Shown piece after piece: positions 55,741 to 64,000 of a stretch of DNA of 64,000 bases. The position numbers and the translations under genes are program-made. The DNA is from Tretioscincus oriximinensis. Its lineage: Eukaryota > Chordata > Lepidosauria > Squamata > Gymnophthalmidae. The notes below the pieces were generated by a model. The model ran no database searches. It was not told the DNA's origin and saw nothing but the letters and a program-made list of their open reading frames with translations. The stretch covers positions 1,162,438 to 1,226,437 of the forward strand of contig JAJVDF010000124.1 of NCBI GenBank assembly GCA_022410635.1. The letters run 5' to 3'. Every line of letters starts with the position of its first letter. The first letter of the stretch is position 1.

Positions 55741-55918
55741 GCTTTTGTAGCTTTCTATCTCCACAACAGATACCCTGTGAAGTAGGTGGGGCTGAAAGAG
55801 TTCTAAAGAACTGCGATGGGCCCAAGGGCACCCAGCTGGTTTCCTGGAGTCGTGTGGAATCGAACCAGGAGGCTACCAGATAAGAATCCAGCACTCTAAC
55901 CACTACACCACACTGGTT
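55741..55918 (-). mobile_element. tRNA-derived SINE (GGTTCGATTCC family)
   Basis: Reverse head with exact B box (ggaatcgaacc), A-box region ctctaaccactacacca, and body cacccagctggtttcctgg. Confidence 0.8.
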
Positions 55919-56218
55919 ATGTTCTTACGTTATTCAGTGGCGCCCCCCGGTGGACAAGCGAACTGCCAGCAGCAGAGAAGGATCTCAGCCCAGCGCTGCT
56001 CTGCCGCCCCCTGGTGGCTCCATTGGGGGGCAGCAGCCTCCCACGCCATCATTCATCCCATTCCCCCTCCTCTGGCCCTGCTGGCCACCAAACAATCGGG
56101 GTCTTGTTCTTCTGGGGCGCTTTGCTCCAAGCCCCGCAAGACAATCGTCCATTGTTGCGCCTCGCGATGGCGAGAGCCAAAGAGCAGGTGGACACAGGGA
56201 CGCATCCTGGGGGGGGGG

Positions 56219-56800
56219 NNNNNNNNNNNNNNNNNNNNNNNNNNNNNNNNNNNNNNNNNNNNNNNNNNNNNNNNNNNNNNNNNNNNNNNNNNNNNNNNNN
56301 NNNNNNNNNNNNNNNNNNNNNNNNNNNNNNNNNNNNNNNNNNNNNNNNNNNNNNNNNNNNNNNNNNNNNNNNNNNNNNNNNNNNNNNNNNNNNNNNNNNN
56401 NNNNNNNNNNNNNNNNNNNNNNNNNNNNNNNNNNNNNNNNNNNNNNNNNNNNNNNNNNNNNNNNNNNNNNNNNNNNNNNNNNNNNNNNNNNNNNNNNNNN
56501 NNNNNNNNNNNNNNNNNNNNNNNNNNNNNNNNNNNNNNNNNNNNNNNNNNNNNNNNNNNNNNNNNNNNNNNNNNNNNNNNNNNNNNNNNNNNNNNNNNNN
56601 NNNNNNNNNNNNNNNNNNNNNNNNNNNNNNNNNNNNNNNNNNNNNNNNNNNNNNNNNNNNNNNNNNNNNNNNNNNNNNNNNNNNNNNNNNNNNNNNNNNN
56701 NNNNNNNNNNNNNNNNNNNNNNNNNNNNNNNNNNNNNNNNNNNNNNNNNNNNNNNNNNNNNNNNNNNNNNNNNNNNNNNNNNNNNNNNNNNNNNNNNNNN
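56219..56800. other. Assembly gap (582 N), possible site of the CMTM5 first exon
   Basis: Run of N between a GC-rich left flank ending in a G run and a C-rich right flank. It is the only GC-rich break upstream of CMTM5, and no CMTM5 first exon (start codon, first helix) is visible elsewhere between 54.1 and 59.9 kb. Placement is inference. Confidence 0.5.
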
Positions 56801-56865
56801 TCTCCCTCCCCGTCTTTCCACGGTCCCCCCCCCCCTCGGGTGGGTTTCTGGTTTCCCACCAATTG

Positions 56866-57335
56866 CAAGCTTGGTGTAGTGGTTAGAGCGTCAGACCCTT
56901 GCCTGGAGATCTTCCACTTTGATTCCAGCCTCCTCCACGAAGCCAGCTGGGTGTCCTTCAGCCAGTTATTTAGTTCTTTGGAACTCTTTCAGCCCCACCT
57001 ACTTCACAGGGTGTCCGTTGTGGAGAAAGCAACAAAAGCTATAAGTAGCCTCCTTTGGTGACGGGGGCGTTGTAAAGAATTATTATTATTATTATTATTT
57101 TTATTTGTACTTGTATCCCGCCTTATACCCAAAGGTCTCACGGCAGCCAACCATAGGACGGAGCACAAAGCTTTTGTTGCTTCCTCCACAACAGACACCC
57201 TGTGGAGTAGGTGGGGCTGAGAGAGTTCAAAGAACTGTGACTGGCCCAAGGTCACCCAGCTAGCTTCCCTGGAGGAGTGGGGAATCGAACCGGGAGACTA
57301 CCAGGTACGAGTCCAACACTCAACCACTACACCAT
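56866..57335. mobile_element. Pair of tRNA-derived SINEs in opposite orientation
   Basis: Plus copy at 56866-57080 (gcttggtgtagtggttagag, gattccagcctcctccacga) and minus copy at 57085-57335 with exact reverse B box (ggaatcgaacc at about 57280). They meet tail to tail at (ATT)n. Confidence 0.78.
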
Positions 57336-57384
57336 TATTACCACTACTACTACTATTATTTTTGTTACTGTTATGGCTCTGTTT

Positions 57385-57690
57385 TGTGCTCAGGTGAGTA
57401 CAGATATTTGAAGGGCTGCCACAGAGCAGAAAGAATTCAGCCCAGTAATCTCGTGGCCACTTGGACGGTCTAAAAGCAACAGGATGAAAGTGCAAGAGAG
57501 GAGATAACAGATTAGATATTAGAAAAATCTTTCTGACCCTCAGGGGATCAGCAAAGGTAATAGGTTGCCACAGGAAGGGGTGGGCAGGATGTCTCCCAAC
57601 TGGGGCTGCTTGGGATGGTTTAGTGGAACCTGCCTAGAGGGGGAGGTTGGATGCGTGAGCCCTGTGGAGGCCCCTTGTGACTCTAGGGTC
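57385..57690 (+). mobile_element. CR1 LINE 3' fragment
   Basis: Landmarks gaagggctgccacagagcag, gatattagaaaaatctttct and tgggatggtttagtggaacc. Confidence 0.78.
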
Positions 57691-57848
57691 TTGTCCCCGC
57701 TGACCCTTACTCTAGGCTGTATCTCAGAATAGGAGCATGGCATCTGCATGCTAGTGTAGACTATGGCAGGCNCCGAATGGGGCCTGCCGTAGTCTACACT
57801 GGCATGCGGATGCCCAAGCTGTGTACTAAGATACAACCCAAAATAGGG
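57690..57848. mobile_element. Palindromic element, hairpin family B
   Basis: Left end tcttgtccccgctgaccctt, centre ctatggcaggcnccgaatgg, right arm gtagtctacactggcatgcg. The right terminus is diverged. Confidence 0.7.
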
Positions 57849-58255
57849 GTGGGATGGGAGGACGAACTAAAATAAATAAAATATCGGATTGTTGCATCGT
57901 TCGTGGAGAAGGCGGTAAATTTAATTCTGTTCACAAATAAGACACGTCTTTAAAGAAGTTAGAAAGCGGGAGGCATCAAGTATTTTTCAGGGGACTTGAC
58001 CCCTTAGCTGCCTGCTTGAGGGCCTAGGGCATTCTGTTTTCCATCTTCTGCCCNGCAAGCTGCCTGGCTCACACAGAGGAGAGACGGAAAAGGATAGACC
58101 CAGGTGAAAAGAGGTTTTTTTCCTTATACAATTGACGACTGGACCGGGGCTCTGTGCCATTATTTACTTATTTATTTAATTTGGACTTAGTCCATTTGTT
58201 AGTCTTTCTCGTTGCCCTTTGGGAGAAAGACAGATCTAATTCATTAATTAATTGA

Positions 58256-58630
58256 TTGATTGATTAAAAGATGTATATCTTTTCCTTCACCTGAAGGTTG
58301 GGTCACAGCAAAGGATAAAACGCATAGAAGAAGGAGAACTGGGTTTTTATACCCTGCTTTTCTCACCCAAAGGGTCTCAAAGCGGTATACAAGGTTATTT
58401 TTAACCCAAAGACTTATATTCTATCTTCACCTCCAGGCTGTGGCGGTTCCTATTTATCTTGTCACCGTCTGCTGTAATTTCTTGCAACTCTTGCTTTCGA
58501 ATAGCTCGGCTAGCTAGAGCTACAGGCTAGTGGAAGGTGCTCGCCCCTCTCCATGTCTCAGACAGGGCCTCCAAACCTGACCTCTCAGATGAAAGACTGG
58601 CACTTAGCCAACGGAGCCATTTGTGGCCCC
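58256..58630 (-). mobile_element. TTC-tailed tRNA SINE, near-identical inverse of 45650-45925
   Basis: aaggataaaacgcatagaag, tttttataccctgcttttct, ctattgtcaccgtctgc-like body and a degenerate tRNA head near 58590-58628. Identity to the other copy extends past the normal SINE end into agatgtatatcttttccttc. The right side abuts a half copy of hairpin family B (58632-58724). Confidence 0.78.
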
Positions 58631-58631
58631 A

Positions 58632-58724
58632 CCTTCGGGGCCTGCCATAGATTACACTAGTATGTATATGGCAGGCTTCTGTTCCAAGATATAGCCCAGA
58701 TTAAGGCTCAGTGGGGACAGGGTC
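58632..58724. mobile_element. Right half of a hairpin family B element
   Basis: From ttcggggcctgccatagatt to ggctcagtggggacagggtc; the left arm is missing. Confidence 0.7.
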
Positions 58725-58839
58725 AAAGAGGTGGAACTAAATACATGGGGCAGGTCTATACGTTGCACTGTAATTCTGCCACCTAGAACCCTGGGAAGGA
58801 GGGACAGATAGGACATCTTTTAAAGCCATTTGTAGAGAG

Positions 58840-58975
58840 TCAAGAGCAGATGAAATTTTTTTGTTATCTTCTCCTTCTGCTTGATATGCCCAGAAACAAT
58901 TAATGGAAAACAGGGTTCTAGGTAAGTTAGGCTATGGCCCAATCCGGAATGGCTTCTGTTATATTCTTACACACA
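58840..58975 (+). mobile_element. CR1-like LINE 3' terminus
   Basis: Diverged: agagtcaagagcagatgaaa, cttgatatgcccagaaacaa, ggcttctgttatattctta. Confidence 0.65.
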
Positions 58976-59195
58976 AAGCCAAAGAAGACAGGTGTGTCCA
59001 TACGTAGTTACTGGAATAGGGATANCAGATAAAACCTGGGATATAAGTTTACACTGTTAGCGGACGTGAGAAGGTGATTCCCTTTCCCCAAGGGGCTGCA
59101 GGCATTAGGAGNTGCACCTGGCAAGAATTCCTCTTTTCTTCCGCCGTTAAAGGAATAAACTTCTATGCCGGCTTTTATTCGGAAACTCCACACAC

Positions 59196-59618
59196 AGGGT
59201 GCCGGACTTAAACAATAACAACTGCCAGCTTACTTCCTGACAGAATAACTGTTTTATGGTTTTAAATTGTGCTTCTGCCTGCTTTTCTACACTGTTTTTT
59301 TCACAATGACAAGTGCTTATTTAAAAGCGTGGATGCCCAGCAGTTTCACGAAGCTGGTAGCAGCAGCCAAAATGTGAAAATAGTGAAACGGAACTCTTGA
59401 TGAGCTGGTGGCGGAGCCTTGTGGGAAGTGTAGTCCGAGCAGCGGGCAGCCTCTTCTGCCCAGCCTGTGTGGTGCCCTGCCCTGCAGACTACAGCTCCCA
59501 GCCTGCACCACAGATAGCTCTGGGAAGGAGGAAGACACTTTAGCCAGTCTGTGCCCAGGCCTGCCAAGAGGAAACTTTTTTTTCTGCTTACAGAAAGTTG
59601 GCTGGGGACCCATCTATA
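59196..59618 (+). mobile_element. TIR element family C (423 bp)
   Basis: Start gtgccggacttaaacaataa; end GGGGACCCATCTATA. Carries TGGGAAGTGTAGT (59422-59434) and ACTACAGCTCCCAGCCTGCA (59488-59507) in opposite orientation, 53 bases apart. Lies 300 bases upstream of a CMTM5 exon. Confidence 0.8.
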
Positions 59619-59917
59619 CTAGGATCTATGATATTGCTTCAAGGCTGAAGAAAGCAAGCAGGTTGCATCTAAGTAAGGACATGGATTTTGGAGCATGAAT
59701 GAGTGTGGGAAAGAGGAATGTTCAGCAGGTGCAGCTTATAACGCCTGCCACCACCAGAAGCAACAGAAGGCAGGATGCTGGGCTAGACGGCCAGCGGTCT
59801 GATCCCGCGGGGCTCCTTGAATGTTGCACCCTGCCTCCATGTACCTTTCAGGACTAGCCCTCTTCCTTGGTCTGGACACTCTCCCCTCATGTCTCCTTCG
59901 CCTTTCCTCCATTCCAG

Positions 59918-60070
59918 GGCCTCAGTTTCTTGGTGTTCCTCCTGCTCACAGCCTCTGTGTCCGCCTACATGGGTGCAGCATTGCTGGAAGTGCTGGTGAC
60001 GCTGGCNTTCCTGGGACTACGAGCGACGCATTACTACGAGCGCCTGACCNGGGTCAACTGGCCCTGCTTG
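59918..60070 (+). CDS. CMTM5: CMTM5 exon, MARVEL helices 2-3
   Basis: Acceptor tttcctccattccag, donor GTGGGT. Encodes GLSFLVFLLLTASVSAYM through YYERLTRVNWPCL (R inferred across an N). Confidence 0.93.
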
Positions 60071-62294
60071 GTGGGTATTCAATTGGAATTCATTGGCTGC
60101 TTGGTGAAATCAGTCGTGCCACCCACTCGGCTTCCTTCCTGCCTTTTGCTTACAAGAAGGAGGGAACTAATGTGCACTGGGAAGTTCACTGTCACACAAC
60201 ATGATTTACAGCCACTTTGTGCAAATAGATTTTGGAATACGAACATAAGAAGAGCCATACTGGGTCAGGCCACAGCCCATCGAGTCCAGCATTCTGTCTC
60301 ACACAGAGGCCCACCAGATGCACCTGGGCAGTCCAAACAGAAGAAAGCAAAATATGCTGTTCATGACTCCCTGCAGATGGTATTTCAAGAGTCCTGCCTG
60401 TTGCTCCACCCTGGAGGCGACATCCAGACAACTATCCTAGTATCCATTTATACCCTTAGTGTCCATAAACCTGTCTAGTCCTGTCTTGAAACTATCCAAG
60501 CTGTTAGCTACCACNACCTCTTCAGGAAGTAAATTCCACAGGCCGATGACCCTCTGGGTGAAAAAATACTTTCCTTTGTCTGTTCTCACTTTTCTACCCA
60601 ACAGTTTTAAGGAGTGCCCTCTGGTCCTTGTGTTGTGTGATAGAGAAAACATTTTTTCTCTATTCACCCTGTCGATCCCATGCATGATTTTGTACACTTC
60701 AATCAGATCACCCCTCAAACGTCTCCTTTCAAGGCTGAAGAGGCCCAGACGTTGCAGCCTTGCTTCGTAAGGGAGGTGCTCCAGACCCTTGATCATTTTT
60801 GTTGCCCTTTTCTGCACCTTCTCCAGTTCCAAAATATCCCTCTTGAGATGTGGTGACCAGAATTGAACACAGTATTCCAAATGTGGCCTCACCACAGATT
60901 TATCAAGAGGCAAAACAACATTTGTTGACTTGTTTTAGATTCCTTTCCTAATTATCCCCAACATGGAATTTGCCTTTTTTGCTGCTGCTGCACACTGGGT
61001 TGACATTTTCATTGAATTGTCCACTAACACCCCAAGATCCTTTTCTTGCTCGGAATGTGGCTGCATTTTGGGATTCTGTTGACACAGACTTGCTATCTCT
61101 ATCACACAACACTAGGACCAGGGGCCGTCTTTGAAATTTGNGGAGAAGAGTGAGGACAGACAAAGGAAAGTATTGTTCCCCCCGTAGGGATCACCGGCCT
61201 CTGGAATTGACTGGTGGAAGCTAGCCTGGATAGCTTTAAGACAGGACTAGACAAGTTTANGGAAGTCAAGGGATGGATCTCTTGATACTGCCTCCGGGAT
61301 GGAGGAATAGGCAGGATTCCTGAAGTACTATTTGCAGGGAGTCGTGAACAGGCCTGGGTTTTGCCTTCTTCTGCTTTAGGCTGCCCAGATGCAATTGGTG
61401 AGACAGAAGGATGGACTAAATGGGCTCTGATCTCCATCCTTGAAATGGTCTAAGGAGAGATCAGATAAATATTTAAATAAATAAATTAAAAAACGAGATC
61501 TGTCTTAGTAGCTATTTATACCCTTGGGTTCCATGAATTTGTCTTATCCTGTCTTAAAGTTATCCAGGCTGCCAGCTATCACCACCTCCCCTGGAAGTTA
61601 ATTCCACAGGCTGATGGCCCCTTCTGGGTAAAAAAAATACTTTCCTTTATCTGCCCTAACTTCTGCCTGTCGGTTTCAAGGAATTCTTCTCACGTTATCC
61701 ATCCCATGCTCNATTTTATACACTTCAATAAGATCACTTCTTGAACACCATCTTTCAAGGCTGAAGAGGCCCAGACATTGCAGCCGGATTTCATAAGGGA
61801 GGTGCTGCTGCCCTTTGATCAATTTTGCTGCCCTTTTCTGCACCTTTTCTTGTTCCACAATATCTCTTCTGAGATGTGGTGACCAGAATTGTACACGGAT
61901 TCCACACGTGGCCTCATCACTAGAGGCAAAAGAACCTATGCTGACTTGTTTCCAATTCCACGCTATTTGTGTGGACCTCAAAGTGAGAAAACAAAGTTTA
62001 AGATATGGTAAGTTTGCCAATGCTTTGGGGTGACTGTGGAGGGTCGAGGCTGTTAGCAATGTGGACCCACAGTCACCGTGTGGATCCAGCCTGGGTTTTG
62101 CACTTTTGCAAATACTGATGCCCTCAGCTACTTTCTGCCTCTGGTCCCAGGCTGACTTTCCACAAAGCTCACGCGTTGCTCTTCTCTTCTCACCTCAGGA
62201 TTTCCTCCGCTGCATCAGCGCTGCGATCGTCTTTATCGTGGTGGCCTTTGCGGTCATAGCCGCCAGTCACGACGGATCTGCTGTGTCAGCTTTT
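59918..62294 (+). CDS. CMTM5: CMTM5, MARVEL-domain tetraspan protein (gene span, two internal exons)
   Basis: Exons 59918-60070 (51 codons) and 62199-62294 (32 codons), both phase 0 with GT/AG sites. CMTM proteins are four-helix MARVEL membrane proteins; CMTM5 in mammals is expressed in myelinating glia and heart and affects membrane trafficking and growth. Seen: helix 2 (LSFLVFLLLTASVSAYMG; human TLIIFICFTASISAYMA), helix 3 (ALLEVLVTLAFLGLRATHYY), the conserved RVNWPCL, and helix 4 (DFLRCISAAIVFIVVAFAVI; human DFLRCVTAIIIFLVVSFAAV), then SHDGSAVSAF. Two single N bases at 60007 and 60050 fall in codons read as alanine and arginine or similar. The first exon (N-terminus and helix 1) probably lies in or near the gap at 56219-56800 and the last exon beyond the right edge. 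Matches the human gene order next to IL25. Confidence 0.92.
60238..61055 (-). mobile_element. CR1-like LINE, ORF2 end and 3' end (CMTM5 intron)
   Basis: The minus-strand open frame 60437-60913 (158 codons) reads VVRPHLEYCVQFWSPHLKRD to GLDRFMDTKGINGY without stops; the tail is tacgaacataagaagagcca on the plus strand. One of the best-preserved CR1 copies here. Confidence 0.88.
61090..61440 (+). mobile_element. CR1-like LINE 3' fragment
   Basis: ctatcacacaacactaggac, ggaattgactggtggaagct, cgggatggaggaataggcag; the terminus is lost. Confidence 0.75.
61500..61935 (-). mobile_element. CR1-like LINE 3' fragment
   Basis: gccagctatcaccacctccc and ggctgaagaggcccagac. The minus strand encodes VQFWSPHLRRDIVEQEKVQK and LPYEIRLQCLGLFSLE. 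Confidence 0.8.
62199..62294 (+). CDS. CMTM5: CMTM5 exon, MARVEL helix 4
   Basis: Acceptor cttctcacctcag, donor GTGAGT. 96 bases encoding DFLRCISAAIVFIVVAFAVI then AASHDGSAVSAF. Short exon hidden in a longer open frame. Confidence 0.93.
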
Positions 62295-62422
62295 GTGAGT
62301 TTTCACCCTGCTTCCTATGACTTCCTTAGGCCCCAAAGTGGATCCCTTTCATTCTAAGCGGGGTGCCTGCGAAGGGCTGCTCTGCACCTTCTAGCATTTA
62401 TGACCTGTCCAGATGATGTGGG

Positions 62423-62690
62423 GAAGAAGAAGAAGAAGAAGAAGAAGAAGAAGAAGAAGAAGAAGAAGAAGAAGAAGAACTTGGTTCTTATATCCCGCTT
62501 TTCTCACCTTTCAAAGGAGCAGTTGCTATGGTGGTGGGTAGGCATGCATGGCGCCCTGACTGAAGAGGTGGTCTTTCAACTTTTCAAATCAAGAGATCCG
62601 CTCTTGGAGCCCTGTGTCGGCCGTGGAGAGGGGTGAGCGCCCCCTACTGGCCTCAGCTTTAGCCAATTCTGCTATTCGAAATTTTGATTT
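62423..62690 (-). mobile_element. TTC-tailed tRNA SINE with (GAA)n tail
   Basis: (GAA)n at about 62425-62480, then cttggttcttatatcccgct, a deletion, and the tRNA-proximal part gtcggccgtggagaggggtg. Confidence 0.72.
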
Positions 62691-62889
62691 TAGATTTCAC
62701 CTAGATTCATAAGTACCACCACTGATCTGTGAGCCTTTGGGTGAAAATGTCTGAGTCCCTTTGGGAGAGGAGGGTGGGATATAAGAGCAGGACCTGTTGG
62801 GTTGTCAGCATTCTCTGAGCTAAGTTTATGGGTCAGTTAGGGAACATCTTGATAACTCAGCACAGGGCCATTCAAAAGCCCTGAGCACA

Positions 62890-63255
62890 AGGCCAGAATT
62901 AGTGTGAGACTTAACCATTCCTCTCTACTCTTCCTTGGTCGGGCCACATCTAAAACAGTGTGTAAAATTCTGGGCAGCTCACTTTAAGAAGGATCCTGAC
63001 AAACTGGAGTAAGGTGAAAGAAGAGCTACAAAGATTGCAAGTGGTGTGAAACCAAATCCTATGAGGATCGGTTAAAGAAGAACACCTAGAGATGTTTAGT
63101 CTGCAAAAGAGACTGAGGGGGGATCTGATAGCTGCCTCCAAGTACCTGAAGGGCTGCCACAGAGCAGAGGTCAGCCTTGTTCTCATGATCACACGGAGAG
63201 ACCCTGGGTTGGACCTAATGACCCTAGAGGTCCCTCCCANTTCTGTGGTTCTCTA
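62890..63255 (+). mobile_element. CR1 LINE 3' fragment
   Basis: cctctctactcttccttggt, gagatgtttagtctgcaaaa, gaagggctgccacagagcag, gaccctagaggtccctccc. Confidence 0.8.
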
Positions 63256-63364
63256 ATGCAGCCCAAATGCTGTTGCTTGGACATACTAAAATTGGAATAT
63301 CTGATCCCCCTTCTTGGTTCAGATTTTACCCAGAAGCAAATCCAGTTATCCTCCTTCAAGGCTG

Positions 63365-63505
63365 TTTCTGCACGAGACCTTATTCTGGATCGTGTTTCTG
63401 CATGCTGGTGTGGATTATAGCAGGATCCACCCAGGGCCATCCTTATTCTGTACTAGGATGCGAGTGGCAAGTATCTATTCTGAGATATAACCCAGAATCA
63501 GGACA
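63365..63505. mobile_element. Diverged hairpin family B element
   Basis: Left arm gagaccttattctggatcgt, centre attatagcaggatccaccca, right arm tgagatataacccagaatca. Confidence 0.55.
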
Positions 63506-63574
63506 CACGCAAGCACCTGTCTGCTCTTATCGGTGCCCAACGGTACTTCCTGGCAAACTGACCCCTAGTAGTTT

Positions 63575-63825
63575 GGTACCAGTTTGGTGTAATGGGTAGA
63601 GTGTGGGACTCTTATCTGGTAGTCTCCTGGTTCGATTCCCCACTCCTCCATGAAAGCCAGCTGGGTGACTTTGGGCCAGTCACAGTTCTTTGAACTCTCT
63701 CAGCCCCACCTACTCCACATGGTGTCTGTTGTGGAGAAAGCAACAAAATTATGTGCGCCACCCTTTGGCTGCCCTGAGACCTTCGTGTATAGGGCGGGAT
63801 ATAAATACAAATAAATAAATAAATA
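63575..63825 (+). mobile_element. tRNA-derived SINE (GGTTCGATTCC family, best copy)
   Basis: A-box region tggtgtaatgggtagagtgt and exact B box GGTTCGATTCC at 63629-63639, body cagccccacctactccacat, tail gggcgggatataaatacaaa. Internal RNA polymerase III promoter boxes are intact, as in a young SINE. Confidence 0.85.
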
Positions 63826-64000
63826 ATAGCTCTGCTATATGCAAATTCCAGCATGCACTGGGTGCGCATTGGGGCGCNGCGTATGAGGTTTGGGCTTGAC
63901 AGTTACCACACACGCACCATCGTCCTTGCAGCGCCCTCCCTTCCGCTGCCCTGCCGTCCAATGGGTGGAGCCCCCGTTGTCTCCTGGCAACGAATATGGC

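Noticed and set aside
55919..57061. 380-codon plus-strand open frame
   Set aside because: Bridges the 582-N gap; both flanks are low-complexity or SINE sequence with no conserved motif.
60437..60913. 158-codon open frame as a host gene
   Set aside because: CR1 ORF2 C-terminus; the same peptide recurs at 16720-17400 and 49672-50109.
63590..63645. Functional tRNA gene
   Set aside because: A and B boxes are present but the cloverleaf does not close and the sequence continues into a SINE body found in several other places.

Overview
The window is vertebrate nuclear DNA, most likely from a squamate reptile (a gecko or similar). Coding exons are short, have GT/AG splice sites and lie in long repeat-filled introns. 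The repeats are CR1, L2 and L1 LINEs, tRNA-derived SINEs, hAT and Tc1/mariner-type miniature elements, and what look like non-autonomous Helitrons. The species is an inference; the sauropsid character of the repeats is the main support. Four assembly gaps (4874-5527, 17678-18282, 36923-37195, 56219-56800) interrupt the sequence.

Four protein-coding genes can be read exon by exon. They reproduce, in the same order and orientation, the human chromosome 14q11.2 block SLC22A17(-) - EFS(-) - IL25(+) - CMTM5(+). (1) An SLC22A17-like transporter lies on the minus strand at 24-10206. Six coding exons are visible, the 3' part runs off the left edge, and a CpG island at about 10640-11640 is the likely promoter. 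(2) EFS, a Cas-family SH3 adaptor, lies on the minus strand at 15310-27493. Five coding exons from the SH3 domain to the stop are present; the tiny first coding exon was not found and may sit in or near the GC-rich gapped region at 36240-37350. (3) IL25 (IL-17E), a secreted cysteine-knot cytokine, lies on the plus strand at 50391-54135. Two exons hold nearly the whole protein; the exon carrying the start codon was not identified. (4) CMTM5, a MARVEL-domain membrane protein, lies on the plus strand at 59918-62294. Two internal exons are visible; the first is probably in or near the gap at 56219-56800 and the last is beyond the right edge.

The four genes are physical neighbours and not an operon-like functional unit: a divergent transporter-like membrane protein, a Src/Fyn adaptor, a type-2 cytokine and a tetraspan protein. 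Almost everything else is transposon-derived and often nested. The most interesting non-genic item is a dispersed family of about 420-430 bp with terminal inverted repeats and apparent TA target duplications (at least seven copies). Several copies carry two oppositely oriented ACTACA..TCCCAG motifs that resemble the binding site of ZNF143. Other notable items are a Helitron-like family with a terminal hairpin followed by CTAG, two unrelated perfect-hairpin families, an L1 inserted into one hairpin, and a (TTC)n tract of about 190 bp growing from a SINE tail.
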